Shown here one piece after another: positions 1 to 8,584 of a DNA stretch of 64,000 bases. Positions within the stretch are counted from its first letter, which is position 1; each line of letters starts with the position of its first letter. The stretch is from Virgibacillus_R byunsanensis (GTDB lineage: Bacteria; Bacillota; Bacilli; Bacillales; Amphibacillaceae). The stretch is from contig NZ_JBHTKJ010000016.1 in the NCBI RefSeq assembly GCF_042675965.1, forward strand, positions 62,001 to 126,000. The letters are read 5' to 3'. Below the pieces are notes generated by a model. That model was not told the origin of the DNA, did not search any database, and saw only the letters and a program-made list of their open reading frames with translations. A program made the position numbers and the translations under genes.

Positions 1-801
1 GGGATTGAAATGCCGCAACTAGGTTTTGGTGTATGGCAAGTACCAGATGATGAGGTAACTCCAGCAGTAGAGAAAGCCTTAGAAGTTGGTTATCGATCCA
101 TTGACACGGCCAAAGTATATGAAAATGAACGTGGCGTTGGGAAAGCTATTGCAAACAGTGGAGTATCACGTGAAAAACTTTTCATCACAACAAAAGTATG
201 GAATAGTGACCAAGGTTATGACAATACACTAAAAGCCTTTGACGAAAGTCTGGAAAAACTGGGTCTTAACTATATTGATCTCTACTTAATCCACTGGCCA
301 ACCCCTGAATTTGATGATTATGTGGATACGTATAAAGCAATAGAGAAATTATATAACGACGGAAAGGTAAGAGCAATTGGTGTTTGTAACTTCAATATGG
401 AACATCTTCAGCGTATATTAGATGAATGTGATGTTGTCCCAGCTGTGAATCAGGTAGAATGTCATCCATATTTACAGCAAAATGAGTTGAAGGAATTTTG
501 TAGACAAAACAACATCTATTTGGAAGCATGGAGTCCGTTAATGCAGGGTGGGGAAGTGCTTAACAATGAAATAATCAAAGACATTGCTGAAAAACATAGT
601 AAAACACCAGCACAGGTAATAATTCGTTGGCATTTACAAAACGGCTCCATCGTAATACCAAAGTCTGTTACACCATCCCGTATTGAACAGAATTTTGATG
701 TATTTGACTTTGAGCTCAGCAGTGATGATATGGAGAATATAAAGAGTCTTAATCGAGATGAACGTAAAGGGCCTGAGCCAAGTGAAATGAACGTGAGATA
801 G
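1..801 (+). CDS. Aldo/keto reductase, 5' end outside window
   Basis: NADPH-dependent aldo/keto reductase of the short (about 270-280 residue) Bacillus type, which reduces aldehydes and ketones in the cytoplasm. The reading frame is open to base 1 and begins Gly-Ile-Glu before MPQLGFGVW. Family members normally carry several residues before that motif, so the true start lies upstream and the Met at base 10 is internal. Family landmarks are visible: the Asp and Tyr of SIDTAKVYENE, the Lys of ITTKVWN, the His of LIHWPTP, and the cofactor-binding IPKSVTPSRIEQN near the C-terminus. The end, GPEPSEMNVR, is where the family normally ends. An intrinsic terminator follows. The substrate cannot be told from sequence. 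Confidence 0.93.
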   Translation, partial: GIEMPQLGFGVWQVPDDEVTPAVEKALEVGYRSIDTAKVYENERGVGKAIANSGVSREKLFITTKVWNSDQGYDNTLKAFDESLEKLGLNYIDLYLIHWPTPEFDDYVDTYKAIEKLYNDGKVRAIGVCNFNMEHLQRILDECDVVPAVNQVECHPYLQQNELKEFCRQNNIYLEAWSPLMQGGEVLNNEIIKDIAEKHSKTPAQVIIRWHLQNGSIVIPKSVTPSRIEQNFDVFDFELSSDDMENIKSLNRDERKGPEPSEMNVR

Positions 802-874
802 AAGATATTCCAGTACCAGAAGCGGCCATTAAAAGGAAAATTATAAGTTTTGCAATATAACTGATTCGGACTCG

Positions 875-905
875 CACCTCCCATATGGTTTGGGAGGTGT
901 TTTTC
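875..905 (+). terminator. Intrinsic terminator after the aldo/keto reductase
   Basis: A 9-bp perfect stem (CACCTCCCA at 875-883, TGGGAGGTG at 891-899) with a 7-nt loop is followed by a T run at 900-904. The T tract is only on the plus-strand side, so it serves the upstream gene. Confidence 0.88.
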
Positions 906-913
906 TAAACGCA

Positions 914-1453
914 CTATCCAAAAACACGTTTTACAGCATCCTTAAATTCATGAAAGTAACCCGGCATATCATCTTTATCAAATCCTATAACCATATTTTC
1001 AGCAATGGATTCGTTGTACCATTTCTGTTTTTTATACCCTGCATTAAAATGTTCCCATACTTTGTCGCCTTGTTCTTTTAAGTCTTTTTCCATTGCAAGT
1101 AGGTTATCTAATTTATCGGCGACGATTAAGTACTTAACTTCTCTTTCGGCATTTTTCACAGTATCGATTGTGTGCTGTTTTCGTTCCTGCCATGATTTTG
1201 ATTTATCCTCCGTATGTGCGGCAACCAATTGGGCAACTCTTGAGCCAAACTTTTCTTCAATATCATCGATATCATAGGGAGTGTCTTCTACAACATCATG
1301 CAAAAAACCAGCGCAAACCAGTTCATCACTAAAATCATATTGCTCTAACCGTTCAGCAACCCGTATCGGATGTGTAATATACGGGGCATCTGAACTTTTC
1401 CGTTTTTGACCATCATGAGCTTTATTTGCAAATTCTTTAGCTTGTTGTTTCAT
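914..1453 (-). CDS. HD-domain phosphohydrolase (RelA/SpoT hydrolase-like)
   Basis: A 179-residue protein that resembles the hydrolase half of RelA/SpoT and small MESH1-like enzymes, which act on (p)ppGpp or related nucleotides. The metal-binding series is present: THPIRVAERL, then FLHDVVEDT (the HD pair) and, further on, VADKLDNL. There is no synthetase or TGS/ACT domain. The frame extends upstream to 1501, but an AAAGGAGG ribosome binding site stands just before the ATG at 1453 (MKQQAKEF), so this start was chosen. It is transcribed convergently with the aldo/keto reductase. The substrate is inferred from the family only; many such short HD proteins are uncharacterised. Confidence 0.85.
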   Translation of the reverse strand: MKQQAKEFANKAHDGQKRKSSDAPYITHPIRVAERLEQYDFSDELVCAGFLHDVVEDTPYDIDDIEEKFGSRVAQLVAAHTEDKSKSWQERKQHTIDTVKNAEREVKYLIVADKLDNLLAMEKDLKEQGDKVWEHFNAGYKKQKWYNESIAENMVIGFDKDDMPGYFHEFKDAVKRVFG

Positions 1454-1665
1454 CAGGGTTCCTCCTTTATAATATTGTATATTTTGATCGGTATATCCCA
1501 AAGTTAATCCTTCTATGTATCAATCTATTAAATATAACACAGAAGTAGTAGTCAATTGTGAAATAATATGGGGATTAAGAATGATTCAATTCTCTTTCAA
1601 TCTATTATAGAAACAAGTAAACTATAATGAAATAGCTACTTGTTTATATTGAAAGAAGGATTAGG

Positions 1666-2619
1666 ATGAAAAACGAACAATCAGTTGCAATTTATTTTTG
1701 GTTACTACTCGTTCCTTTATTTTGGGGAGGAGCATTTGTAGCTGCAGAACATGTTATAACAGAGATCCCACCAGTTACAGCTGCTGCATTTCGCTTTGGA
1801 ACGGCGGGTATAGTGTTACTCATATTTGTGTTAGTACAAAAGAAAATAGATTTCACTGCAATAAAAAAGCAATGGATACCTATTTTATTTATGGGAATTA
1901 CAGGTATCTTTGGATATAACGTTTTTTTCTTTCATGGACTTGCTCTTACCTCTGCAATCAATGGCTCATTGATAGTGGCTACAACTCCAGTACTTGTAAC
2001 ATTGGGCGCAGTAATATTTTTAAATGAAGTTTGGAATAAACAATTAGGATTAGGGCTTTTTTTATCGTTAGTAGGCGTGGTTACTGTTATTTCTAATGGG
2101 TCGCTTACAACATTATTAAATTTACAATTTAATGGTGGAGATCTATTATTTATGGGTGGATTGCTTTGTTGGGTTACACATGGATTATTAGGCAAAATAG
2201 TAATGCGTGATGTTTCACCGGTTGTAACTACAACTTTAACGACAATAATAGGTTCCCTTTTTCTAAGTATATGGTCGGTTTTTGAGAAAGGATGGGGAGA
2301 CATTTTGTACATGTCCCGGCAGTCCTTTGCAGAAATGTTATTCATGATTATTTGCTCATCTGTAATCGGTTTTTTGTTATGGAATAATGGGATTAAAAAG
2401 ATTGGGGCAAGTAAGTCAAGTATATATATGAATTTGGTCCCGATTAGCACTGCACTGATTGCGGTAGTGTTATATGGTTCACCCATTACATTTATTCAAA
2501 TTATTGGTATGATAATGGTAATATTAGGTGTATACCTCGTTACGTTTCATCAATACTGGAAGAATAGACGTCAAGAACAGAAGTTGGCTAGAATTGAAAA
2601 CACGGTTATGAATAAATAA
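1666..2619 (+). CDS. EamA-family (DMT superfamily) transporter
   Basis: A 317-residue integral membrane protein with the ten hydrophobic segments and internal duplication typical of the drug/metabolite transporter family. The first EamA repeat runs from about residue 10 to 140 (PLFWGGAFVAAE near the start) and the second from about 155 to 300. The charged tail (KNRRQEQKLARIE) would be cytoplasmic. The ATG follows GAAAGAAGGATTAGG. fni starts 14 nt after its stop, so the two are probably co-transcribed and end at the terminator at 3701. The substrate (amino acid, nucleotide or drug efflux) cannot be assigned. Confidence 0.9.
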   Translation: MKNEQSVAIYFWLLLVPLFWGGAFVAAEHVITEIPPVTAAAFRFGTAGIVLLIFVLVQKKIDFTAIKKQWIPILFMGITGIFGYNVFFFHGLALTSAINGSLIVATTPVLVTLGAVIFLNEVWNKQLGLGLFLSLVGVVTVISNGSLTTLLNLQFNGGDLLFMGGLLCWVTHGLLGKIVMRDVSPVVTTTLTTIIGSLFLSIWSVFEKGWGDILYMSRQSFAEMLFMIICSSVIGFLLWNNGIKKIGASKSSIYMNLVPISTALIAVVLYGSPITFIQIIGMIMVILGVYLVTFHQYWKNRRQEQKLARIENTVMNK

Positions 2620-2633
2620 AAGGATGTGGTGGT

Positions 2634-3692
2634 ATGGATGTAGGAATTAATAAGCGGAAGACAGAACACATTCGCCTTTGTTTGACTGAGAATGTGGAGG
2701 GCGAAAATAAATCAACTGGCCTAGAAGGCATATCATTTATACATAATGCGTTACCAGAAATTAATTTTGCAGACATTAGCTTAGAAACAAGTTTTTTAAA
2801 TAAAAAATTAAAAGCTCCATTTCTTGTCAGCTCGATGACAGGTGGATCAGAGCTCGCAGCAAAAATTAATCAAAATCTTGCTAAGGCAGCAGAGAGAAAT
2901 GGCTGGGCTGTGGCACTTGGCTCAACTCGTGCTTTGCTTGAAAGTGATGCTCATAAGGAATCCTTTGTAATAAGAGAACATGCACCTACAGCTCCATTGA
3001 TTGCCAATTTGGGAGCAGTGCAATTGAATTATGGTTATGGTGCGGATGAATGTCAGCGAATCATTGATGCAACAGGAGCTGACTCGATTGTTTTACATTT
3101 AAACAGTCTGCAGGAAGCGGTTCAAGATGAAGGTGATTTGAACTTTGAAAATCTACTACCTAAGATTGAAGCCATTTGTTCGAATTTAAACGCACCAGTT
3201 GGTGTGAAAGAAGTTGGGTTTGGTATTGATGGAACCGTGGCCCAGAAACTATATAACGCTGGTATTTCCTATATCGATGTTGCAGGTGCAGGAGGGACGT
3301 CTTGGAGCCAAGTTGAGAAACTTCGGTCGAGAGATCCATTGAAAAAAGCTGCTGCAGAAGCGTTTAATAATTGGGGGATTCCAACAAAGGATTGTATTGT
3401 TTCGGTTAGAAGTAAGTTGAGCGATGCGCCATTAGTTGCTAGCGGAGGTATGAAAACAGGTGTTGACGCGGCTAAAGCATTAACGATCGGCGCAGATGTT
3501 GTTGGGTTTGCCAGACAATTACTACAAGCCGCAACCGAATCTGAGGAAGCGGTTGTACAAGTTATGAATCAAATTGAACTTGAATTAAAAATGACAATGC
3601 TAGGTATTGGTGAGAAGACAATTGATGGATTAAAAAACACCAAACGTGTATCTATTATGGGGAGATCCCTATTGGATGAGGTAAGTAAATAG
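2634..3692 (+). CDS. fni: Isopentenyl-diphosphate delta-isomerase, type 2
   Basis: An FMN- and NADPH-dependent enzyme that interconverts isopentenyl and dimethylallyl diphosphate, the starters for quinone, carotenoid and undecaprenyl synthesis. The 352-residue length is normal for IDI-2. The N-terminal RKTEHIRLCL is the family's opening. PFLVSSMTGGSE is the FMN/substrate loop, followed by LGSTRALLE, the HLNSLQEAVQ stretch (family HLNPLQE), GVKEVGFGI, DVAGAGGTSWSQVE and the C-terminal GGMKTGVDAAKAL phosphate-binding segment. It is probably co-transcribed with the upstream EamA transporter. Both are complete; the pairing has no obvious functional logic. Confidence 0.95.
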   Translation: MDVGINKRKTEHIRLCLTENVEGENKSTGLEGISFIHNALPEINFADISLETSFLNKKLKAPFLVSSMTGGSELAAKINQNLAKAAERNGWAVALGSTRALLESDAHKESFVIREHAPTAPLIANLGAVQLNYGYGADECQRIIDATGADSIVLHLNSLQEAVQDEGDLNFENLLPKIEAICSNLNAPVGVKEVGFGIDGTVAQKLYNAGISYIDVAGAGGTSWSQVEKLRSRDPLKKAAAEAFNNWGIPTKDCIVSVRSKLSDAPLVASGGMKTGVDAAKALTIGADVVGFARQLLQAATESEEAVVQVMNQIELELKMTMLGIGEKTIDGLKNTKRVSIMGRSLLDEVSK

Positions 3693-3700
3693 TTAATCGT

Positions 3701-3737
3701 AAAAGCTGGTTACTCTTATGGGTAATCAGCTTTTTTT
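3701..3737 (+). terminator. Intrinsic terminator after fni
   Basis: An 11-bp stem with one G-U pair (AAGCTGGTTAC at 3703-3713, GTAATCAGCTT at 3722-3732) and an 8-nt loop ends in seven T. Confidence 0.88.
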
Positions 3738-3738
3738 G

Positions 3739-3800
3739 GTAGATAGGAAAAATTTCTTATCTACATAAGTGCAAGGCATGGGGATAAGCCAGGTTTACTA
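3739..3800 (+). repeat. Dispersed hairpin repeat (family 1), shortened copy A
   Basis: This is one of eight recognisable copies of an intergenic repeat. The full unit is about 90 bp: a first hairpin (AGATAAGAAAGT ... ACTTTCTTATCT), the phrase ACATAAGTGCAAC, then a second hairpin built on TTTCGCC / GGCGATAAGCCAAG and the ending TTTTCTAAT. Copy A keeps the first hairpin and linker, but its second half is reduced. Confidence 0.7.
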
Positions 3801-3840
3801 AAGTTTCGTATTAAGAAAAAAGGGTAATATTAGTAAAAAT

Positions 3841-4446
3841 AAAGGCTGTTTTCGTAAAGTTTTCTGCTATGGAGAGAATAGATATAAACTGCGACGTAAC
3901 TCATTCAAGGATTTGCTTCCTCGACATCGAGTGCTATACAACTCGCTTCGGCAGAACACTTCGTTTTCCGTGGACACGGCCTCAGCCAGGGTACTACTTG
4001 AATCCTCATCTAAGTTTCCTTGCGCCGAGGAAGCATAATTCGAAGCGTAGCATCGCACGAAGAAAACCGGTTTGTATTTTCAAGGAGTTATCATGAACGA
4101 AACTAGCCCCTTAATCGTAACAACGTAGGTTAATTTGGTAATACTGAATTACTAAGAAAGTAAAAACCAAATCAGAGCTATAATACGAAAGGAGCTAATA
4201 ATATGAATGATGCCACAAAGTACGTAGTTTTAGACGTATCAAAAGAAAAAAATTTTAGTAGCCCCGCAGCGAGGAAAGAGTGAGAAAGCTGAGGTGCTGC
4301 CCCCGGAAAGGGAATATTTTCCGCAGGGGCGGATTAAACTCTTATCATCAGACGATCGTTGGAAAGTACATTTCAAGAATAACTATATCGCATTTTATAT
4401 CAACTATGAAGATACAAAAAGTAACAATTTGTTCGAAAACAGCCAA
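3841..4446. repeat. Inverted-end repeat element, large disrupted copy
   Basis: The left end (3841-3902) starts AAAGGCTGTTTTCG and leads to ATAGATATAAACTGCGACG. The right end (about 4381-4446) is the same ~60-bp sequence inverted, ending CGAAAACAGCCA. The same ends bound 22387-22791, and a solo end lies at 41519-41573. Between the ends lie GC-rich core fragments (3903-4090 and about 4258-4336), with the 5' part of an IS110-type transposase gene in between. Open frames across the interior (3867-4096, 4280-4486) are not genes: they have no homologous look and follow repeat sequence. No transposase is encoded by the element itself. Confidence 0.7.
4203..4283 (+). pseudogene. IS110-family transposase, N-terminal stub
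   Basis: An ATG preceded by AAAGGAGC opens MNDATKYVVLDVSKEK, the start typical of IS110-family (DEDD) transposases, including the first catalytic Asp region. After about 16 codons the similarity stops where GC-rich repeat sequence begins near 4258, and a stop follows at 4281. About 110 bp upstream may be the original left end of the IS. The rest of the transposase is missing. This is a dead relic nested in the repeat element. Confidence 0.68.
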
Positions 4447-4470
4447 AATAAATTGTAGGAGGAATATATT

Positions 4471-4656
4471 ATGGCTTGGACATTAACTGATTATCCATCA
4501 TCTAAGCTGGATCATATCACAAAAAAAAGGCTATAGATATTGCAAATTCTATGCTTGATGATGATTATGAGGAAAATTGCTGAGAATAAAGGTACCTCTT
4601 TAACGGTTCATAAACAAAATGGGGCTATCCAGGAAAAGCAAACACATCAGGCGTGA
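4471..4656 (+). pseudogene. YdaT-like (DUF2188) protein, frameshifted and internally deleted
   Basis: An AGGAGG site precedes ATG and MAWTLTDYPSSKLD, the start of Bacillus YdaT-like proteins. The frame then breaks in a run of eight A (4521-4528): the zero frame stops at 4534, and the -1 frame continues as KKAIDIANSMLDDDYEEN until 4581. From 4579 another frame gives AENKGTSLTVHKQNGAIQEK to a stop at 4654, which matches the C-terminal end of the same family. The middle of the protein, including most of the DUF2188 domain, is absent. This gene has decayed by at least one frameshift and one deletion. It lies directly beside the inverted-end element. Confidence 0.72.
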
Positions 4657-4756
4657 TTTTATTAATTTATATATGATTAATTCTTCTGTTTAATTTGTCT
4701 GTTACTCCTTATACTAAAAGAAACGGTAAAGCAGGACGTATATAGGAGGATTGATT

Positions 4757-5614
4757 ATGGACAAAGAAATGCATGAAAGTAAAGATAATAAGTTTATTCC
4801 AATGACATCTATTACAAGTGGTACTGGTCAAGAGGTTAAAAGTGACCTTTATTATTACACAGATCAAATCGTAAATATAGGGTTTATTGGTAATCCGACA
4901 GAAGGCGATTGGGTATTAGTTGATGCTGGTCTACCGAAGGCTGCTCCAGAGATTAGATCGGTAGTAGTTGATCGGTTTGGTAGAAAAAGCAGACCATCTG
5001 CGATCATTCTTACACATGGGCATTTTGATCATGTAGGTGGTTTATTGGAATTAATAGAAGAATGGGATGTGCCAGTTTATGCCCATGAATTAGAAATGCC
5101 ATACTTGACTGGTGAAAAGAGTTATCCTGAGCCAGACTCAACAGTTGAGGGAGGAATTTTAGCGAAAATTTCCCCAATGTATCCAAATCAGCCAATTAAT
5201 TTAAGTAATGTTGTAAAGGCCTTGCCAGAAGATAATAGTGTGCCAGGGTTAGAGGAATGGAAATGGGTTCATACCCCAGGTCATACACCTGGACATGTAT
5301 CATTCTACCGGGAGAATGATGGAGTGTTGATTTCTGGGGATGCCTTTATCACAGTTAGACAGGATTCATTTTATAATGTATTAATGCAAAATGCTGAGGT
5401 GAATGGTCCACCGCGATATTTAACAACAGACTGGCAGGAAGCATGGGAGTCGGTAAAAACATTAGCAGAATTGCAACCCAAAATGGTGGTTTCTGGCCAT
5501 GGACCCTCCATGAATGGTGAGAAGTTGACAAATGGGTTAACAAAACTGGTACAGGACTTTGATCAATTGGCGATACCTGATTACGGTAAGTATGTAAATG
5601 ATTACGAACAATAA
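4757..5614 (+). CDS. Metallo-beta-lactamase-fold hydrolase
   Basis: A 285-residue MBL-fold enzyme. The zinc motif HGHFDHVGG is complete, followed by the single His of HTPGHTPGH, the bridging Asp of ISGDAF, and a final His in VVSGHGPSM. The N-terminal strand carries the usual VDAGLP. There is no signal peptide, so it is cytoplasmic. TAGGAGGA at 4743-4750 sets the start at the ATG at 4757, not at the TTG two codons upstream. The family includes glyoxalase II-like, lactonase-like and other hydrolases. Nothing in the neighbourhood fixes the substrate. Confidence 0.88.
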   Translation: MDKEMHESKDNKFIPMTSITSGTGQEVKSDLYYYTDQIVNIGFIGNPTEGDWVLVDAGLPKAAPEIRSVVVDRFGRKSRPSAIILTHGHFDHVGGLLELIEEWDVPVYAHELEMPYLTGEKSYPEPDSTVEGGILAKISPMYPNQPINLSNVVKALPEDNSVPGLEEWKWVHTPGHTPGHVSFYRENDGVLISGDAFITVRQDSFYNVLMQNAEVNGPPRYLTTDWQEAWESVKTLAELQPKMVVSGHGPSMNGEKLTNGLTKLVQDFDQLAIPDYGKYVNDYEQ

Positions 5615-5702
5615 AGCCTGCTAAAAAAACCTCTTCAAGCACAATAGTACCTAATAAAGTACCTACTATGCTAAAATAACTAACAGAAATGAGGTGCTTT
5701 CT

Positions 5703-6422
5703 ATGAAAATTGAAGTTTGGTCAGATTTCGTATGTCCTTTCTGCTACATTGGCAAACGAAGATTAGAGGGGGCATTGGAACAATTTGCACACAAAGAAAA
5801 CGTAGCAATTGAATATAAGAGCTATGAACTAGATCCAAACGCTCAAAAAGACCCTGGCAAAAGTATTCATGAATTATTAGCAGGAAAATATGGTATGACA
5901 GTTGAAAAAGCAAAAAATACCAACGAAAACCTCGGGAGACAAGCAGCTGAATTGGGATTAACGTATAATTTTGATACCATGCAGCATACCAATACATTTG
6001 ATGCTCACCGTGTTGCTAAATTTGCTGAAGAAAAAGGCATGGGCAAAGAAATGACTGAACGATTATTGTATGCTTATTTCACAGAATCAAAAAATATTAG
6101 CGAACATGACACATTAATCGAGCTTGCTGGTGAAGTTGGTCTGGAGTCACAACAAGTTGCGACATTGCTTAAGGTCGATGATTATGCAATTCATGTTCGT
6201 GCTGATGAGGAACAGGCAAGACAAATAGGAGTAGAGGGTGTTCCGTTCTTCGTATTTAATGAAAAATACGCTGTATCAGGAGCACAACCACCAGAAGCTT
6301 TCTCAGAAGTACTTGAGAAAGTTTGGCAGGAAGAAAATGAGAAACCAGTTATTCAAACCTTAAATCCAACAAAACCTAAGACAACGTACTGTACGGATGA
6401 TGGTTGTGAGGAAGAGAAATAA
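5703..6422 (+). CDS. DsbA-family oxidoreductase, FrnE type
   Basis: A 239-residue cytoplasmic thioredoxin-fold protein of the FrnE/2-hydroxychromene isomerase-like branch of the DsbA family. The active site CPFC is at residues 11-14 (EVWSDFVCPFCYIGK), the helical insertion occupies about 45-160, and the cis-Pro loop is GVEGVPFFVF. GAGGTG at 5691-5696 is the ribosome binding site for the ATG at 5703; the overlapping GTG start is not used. The C-terminus holds two more cysteines (TYCTDDGCEEE). FrnE proteins in other bacteria are disulphide isomerases linked to oxidative stress; the role here is inferred. Confidence 0.9.
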   Translation: MKIEVWSDFVCPFCYIGKRRLEGALEQFAHKENVAIEYKSYELDPNAQKDPGKSIHELLAGKYGMTVEKAKNTNENLGRQAAELGLTYNFDTMQHTNTFDAHRVAKFAEEKGMGKEMTERLLYAYFTESKNISEHDTLIELAGEVGLESQQVATLLKVDDYAIHVRADEEQARQIGVEGVPFFVFNEKYAVSGAQPPEAFSEVLEKVWQEENEKPVIQTLNPTKPKTTYCTDDGCEEEK

Positions 6423-6664
6423 CGAATTGTCAAGAAGGCTAGTCTATAGGGATTTCTCCCTGTTGGTTAGCTTTCAATCGTGTAATAAGTATTTGTGGCA
6501 GAAATAAGGAAGAGACGGATAATTATTGTTACTGAAATGTTAACAAAGGTCATAATCGTTGATGTGAAAGCATTTACCCCGTTATAAAGGGGTGTTCATA
6601 ACTTGCTTATACTACATTAAATATGTTTGAATGAAAGAACAACGTTAAGAGATGAGGTTTGAAT

Positions 6665-7393
6665 ATGAAAAAAATTATAATGCTACTGCTAGCAATTAGT
6701 TTAGCAACTATTTTAGCTGCTTGTGGTGGCGATGATGAGTCAGCTGAAGAAGGAAATGGAAATGAAGATATAGAACAACCCGAAGAAGGCGAAGCTCCGG
6801 CTGAACAAGTTGAGATCAGTGATGAAGAAAAAGTAAGTGAAGATGAAGTTGTCGTTAATGTTAATGGTAACGATATATTAGGAGATAAATACAATGCAAC
6901 ATATGGTCAAACAAAAGTATTGATGAGTCAAAATGGACAAGATATTAGTAATGTTGATCAATTAAAAGAACAAACAATTAATGTACTTGTAGAGCAGCAT
7001 CTAATTAAACAAGAGGCTGAAGAAAAGGGCATAGAGGTAACAGAAGATGAAGTGGATTCAGAAATTGAGACGATTAAATCGGAAAATGGTGAACAATTTA
7101 CAGCAGTGTTAGAACAATATCATTTAACCGAAGAGTCATATAAAGATCAATTAATGTTTGAATTAACACTTAATAAATATATGGAAGAAGAATTTTCCGA
7201 TATTGAAGTAACTGATAAAGAAGTACAAGAATACTATGATCAAGCTGCTGAGCAACAAGGCGAGGGGCTTCCGGCATTTAAAGAAGTAGAAGGACAACTT
7301 AAGCAACGACTTGCACAACAAAAAGAACAACAACAACTAATGTCTAAAGTAGAAGAACTTAAAGAATCTGCCGAGATTGAAAAATTAATTTAA
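6665..7393 (+). CDS. SurA N-terminal-domain lipoprotein (PrsA/SurA-like chaperone)
   Basis: A 242-residue lipoprotein. The signal peptide and lipobox (LATILAAC, Cys20) are followed by a very acidic linker to about residue 60, then a SurA_N-type helical region with the usual VNGNDI ... LVEQHLIKQEAEEKGI pattern. The parvulin (rotamase) domain of PrsA is missing: after the helices only a Gln/Glu-rich helical tail remains. It probably acts as a chaperone on the outer face of the membrane. The start is the ATG after GATGAGG; the TTG two codons before it is not needed. Confidence 0.85.
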   Translation: MKKIIMLLLAISLATILAACGGDDESAEEGNGNEDIEQPEEGEAPAEQVEISDEEKVSEDEVVVNVNGNDILGDKYNATYGQTKVLMSQNGQDISNVDQLKEQTINVLVEQHLIKQEAEEKGIEVTEDEVDSEIETIKSENGEQFTAVLEQYHLTEESYKDQLMFELTLNKYMEEEFSDIEVTDKEVQEYYDQAAEQQGEGLPAFKEVEGQLKQRLAQQKEQQQLMSKVEELKESAEIEKLI

Positions 7394-7482
7394 TTAGAAA
7401 ACTTGGCTTATTGCCAAGCCTTAATGGCGAAAGCCTTAGTCGCACCTATGTATATAAAAAAGTTTTATATTTTCCTATCTAC
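7394..7482 (-). repeat. Dispersed hairpin repeat (family 1), copy B, inverted
   Basis: On the minus strand this copy reads GATAGG ... ATAGGTGCGACTAAGGCTTT, then CGCCATTAAGGCTTGGCAAT and the final TTTTCTAA. The second hairpin is intact. It fills the gap between the lipoprotein stop and the shared terminator. Confidence 0.85.
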
Positions 7483-7488
7483 TAAAGT

Positions 7489-7524
7489 AAAAAGCATCGA
7501 CCCACTAGTGGGTCGATGCTTTTT
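7489..7524. terminator. Bidirectional terminator between the SurA-like gene and hisC
   Basis: A perfect 16-bp inverted repeat (AAAAAGCATCGACCCA and its complement) around CTAG, with A and T runs at the two ends, can stop transcription from both convergent genes. Its minus-strand arm overlaps the hisC stop region. Confidence 0.93.
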
Positions 7525-8584
7525 TAGAGTCTATAATCTCATCTAATTTTTTAAAAAAGTGCTGCATATTTTCATCGGTTCCGATAGTAATGCGAAGGTA
7601 ATTGTCTATTAGTGCTTTACTAAAATGCCGCACTAGAACTCCACTGTTTTTAAGCTCTACATATAGATCCTCTGCTGGCTCGTTGTAGTGACTTGCAAAA
7701 ATAAAATTAGCTTGGGAGTCGAGCACATAAAATCCACGTTTCTTCATGTTTTCAATAACCCAATCTCGTGTTTGAACGATTTTTTCTGTCGTCTGTTGAA
7801 AATAGGCTGTATCCTTAACAGCAGCTGTACCACCAGCAATAGCCAAGCGATCAAGCGTATAAGAGTTAAATGAATCTTTTATTCGTACCAAGGCTTGAAT
7901 TAATTCAGGATGTCCCATTGCATAGCCTATCCGCAATCCTGCTAAAGAACGAGATTTAGACATGGTTTGAACAACTAATAAATTTTCGTAGCTGTTAATA
8001 AGAGTAACAGCAGATTCAGAGGCAAAGTCAATATACGCTTCGTCGACAATTACAACCTGGTTAGGGTTATTTTCCACAATTTCTTTAATAGCATCTAATT
8101 GCAAGTATACGCTGGTAGGAGCGTTAGGATTTGGGAAGATAACACCACCTTCAGATTGGAAAAAGGCGTCTGCTGGTAATGTAAAGTCTCTATTCAATTG
8201 AACCTCTTCATATGGAATACCGAAGAGGTTTGCATATACGGGATAAAAGCTATATGAAATAGCAGGAAACCTTATTTTTTTATTGGGCTCAAAAAATGCC
8301 ATAAATGCAAATGCAAGGACTTCATCAGAACCATTCCCAACGAAAACATTTTCACTGGACAGTTGCAAGTTACCTGCAATCGCCTCACGTAACTGATCAA
8401 CTGTTGGAGAAGGATATAGGTTTAATTTTCGTTCCAATTCCTCTTTAATCGCTTCTATAACATGTGGTGACGGCGGATACGGATTCTCATTTGTGTTCAA
8501 TTTGAGTATATTCGGCTCGTTTGATTGCTCACCAGGTACATATGGTTTTGTTCGCTTAGCCGTTTCACTCCAAAATTTACTCAC
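7505..8584 (-). CDS. hisC: Histidinol-phosphate aminotransferase
   Basis: A PLP enzyme that transaminates imidazole acetol phosphate to histidinol phosphate (eighth step). It has 359 residues, the normal length. LNTNENPYPPSP is the family's N-terminal signature, and VDEAYIDFA carries the PLP-contacting Asp and Tyr. The Schiff-base Lys is in TMSKSRSLAGLRIGY. It is the last gene of the his operon and overlaps the hisIE stop by 8 nt, so it is translationally coupled. In Bacillus subtilis hisC lies in the aro region; here it belongs to the his operon. Confidence 0.96.
   Translation of the reverse strand: MSKFWSETAKRTKPYVPGEQSNEPNILKLNTNENPYPPSPHVIEAIKEELERKLNLYPSPTVDQLREAIAGNLQLSSENVFVGNGSDEVLAFAFMAFFEPNKKIRFPAISYSFYPVYANLFGIPYEEVQLNRDFTLPADAFFQSEGGVIFPNPNAPTSVYLQLDAIKEIVENNPNQVVIVDEAYIDFASESAVTLINSYENLLVVQTMSKSRSLAGLRIGYAMGHPELIQALVRIKDSFNSYTLDRLAIAGGTAAVKDTAYFQQTTEKIVQTRDWVIENMKKRGFYVLDSQANFIFASHYNEPAEDLYVELKNSGVLVRHFSKALIDNYLRITIGTDENMQHFFKKLDEIIDSKKASTH

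Noticed and set aside
3867..4096. Overlapping open frames on both strands
   Set aside because: They lie in the core of the inverted-end repeat element; the apparent coding potential comes from repeat GC content.
6565..6578. A cre-like TGAAAGCATTTACC upstream of the SurA-like lipoprotein gene
   Set aside because: The central CG is missing and the last position also differs; two deviations are too many for a claim.
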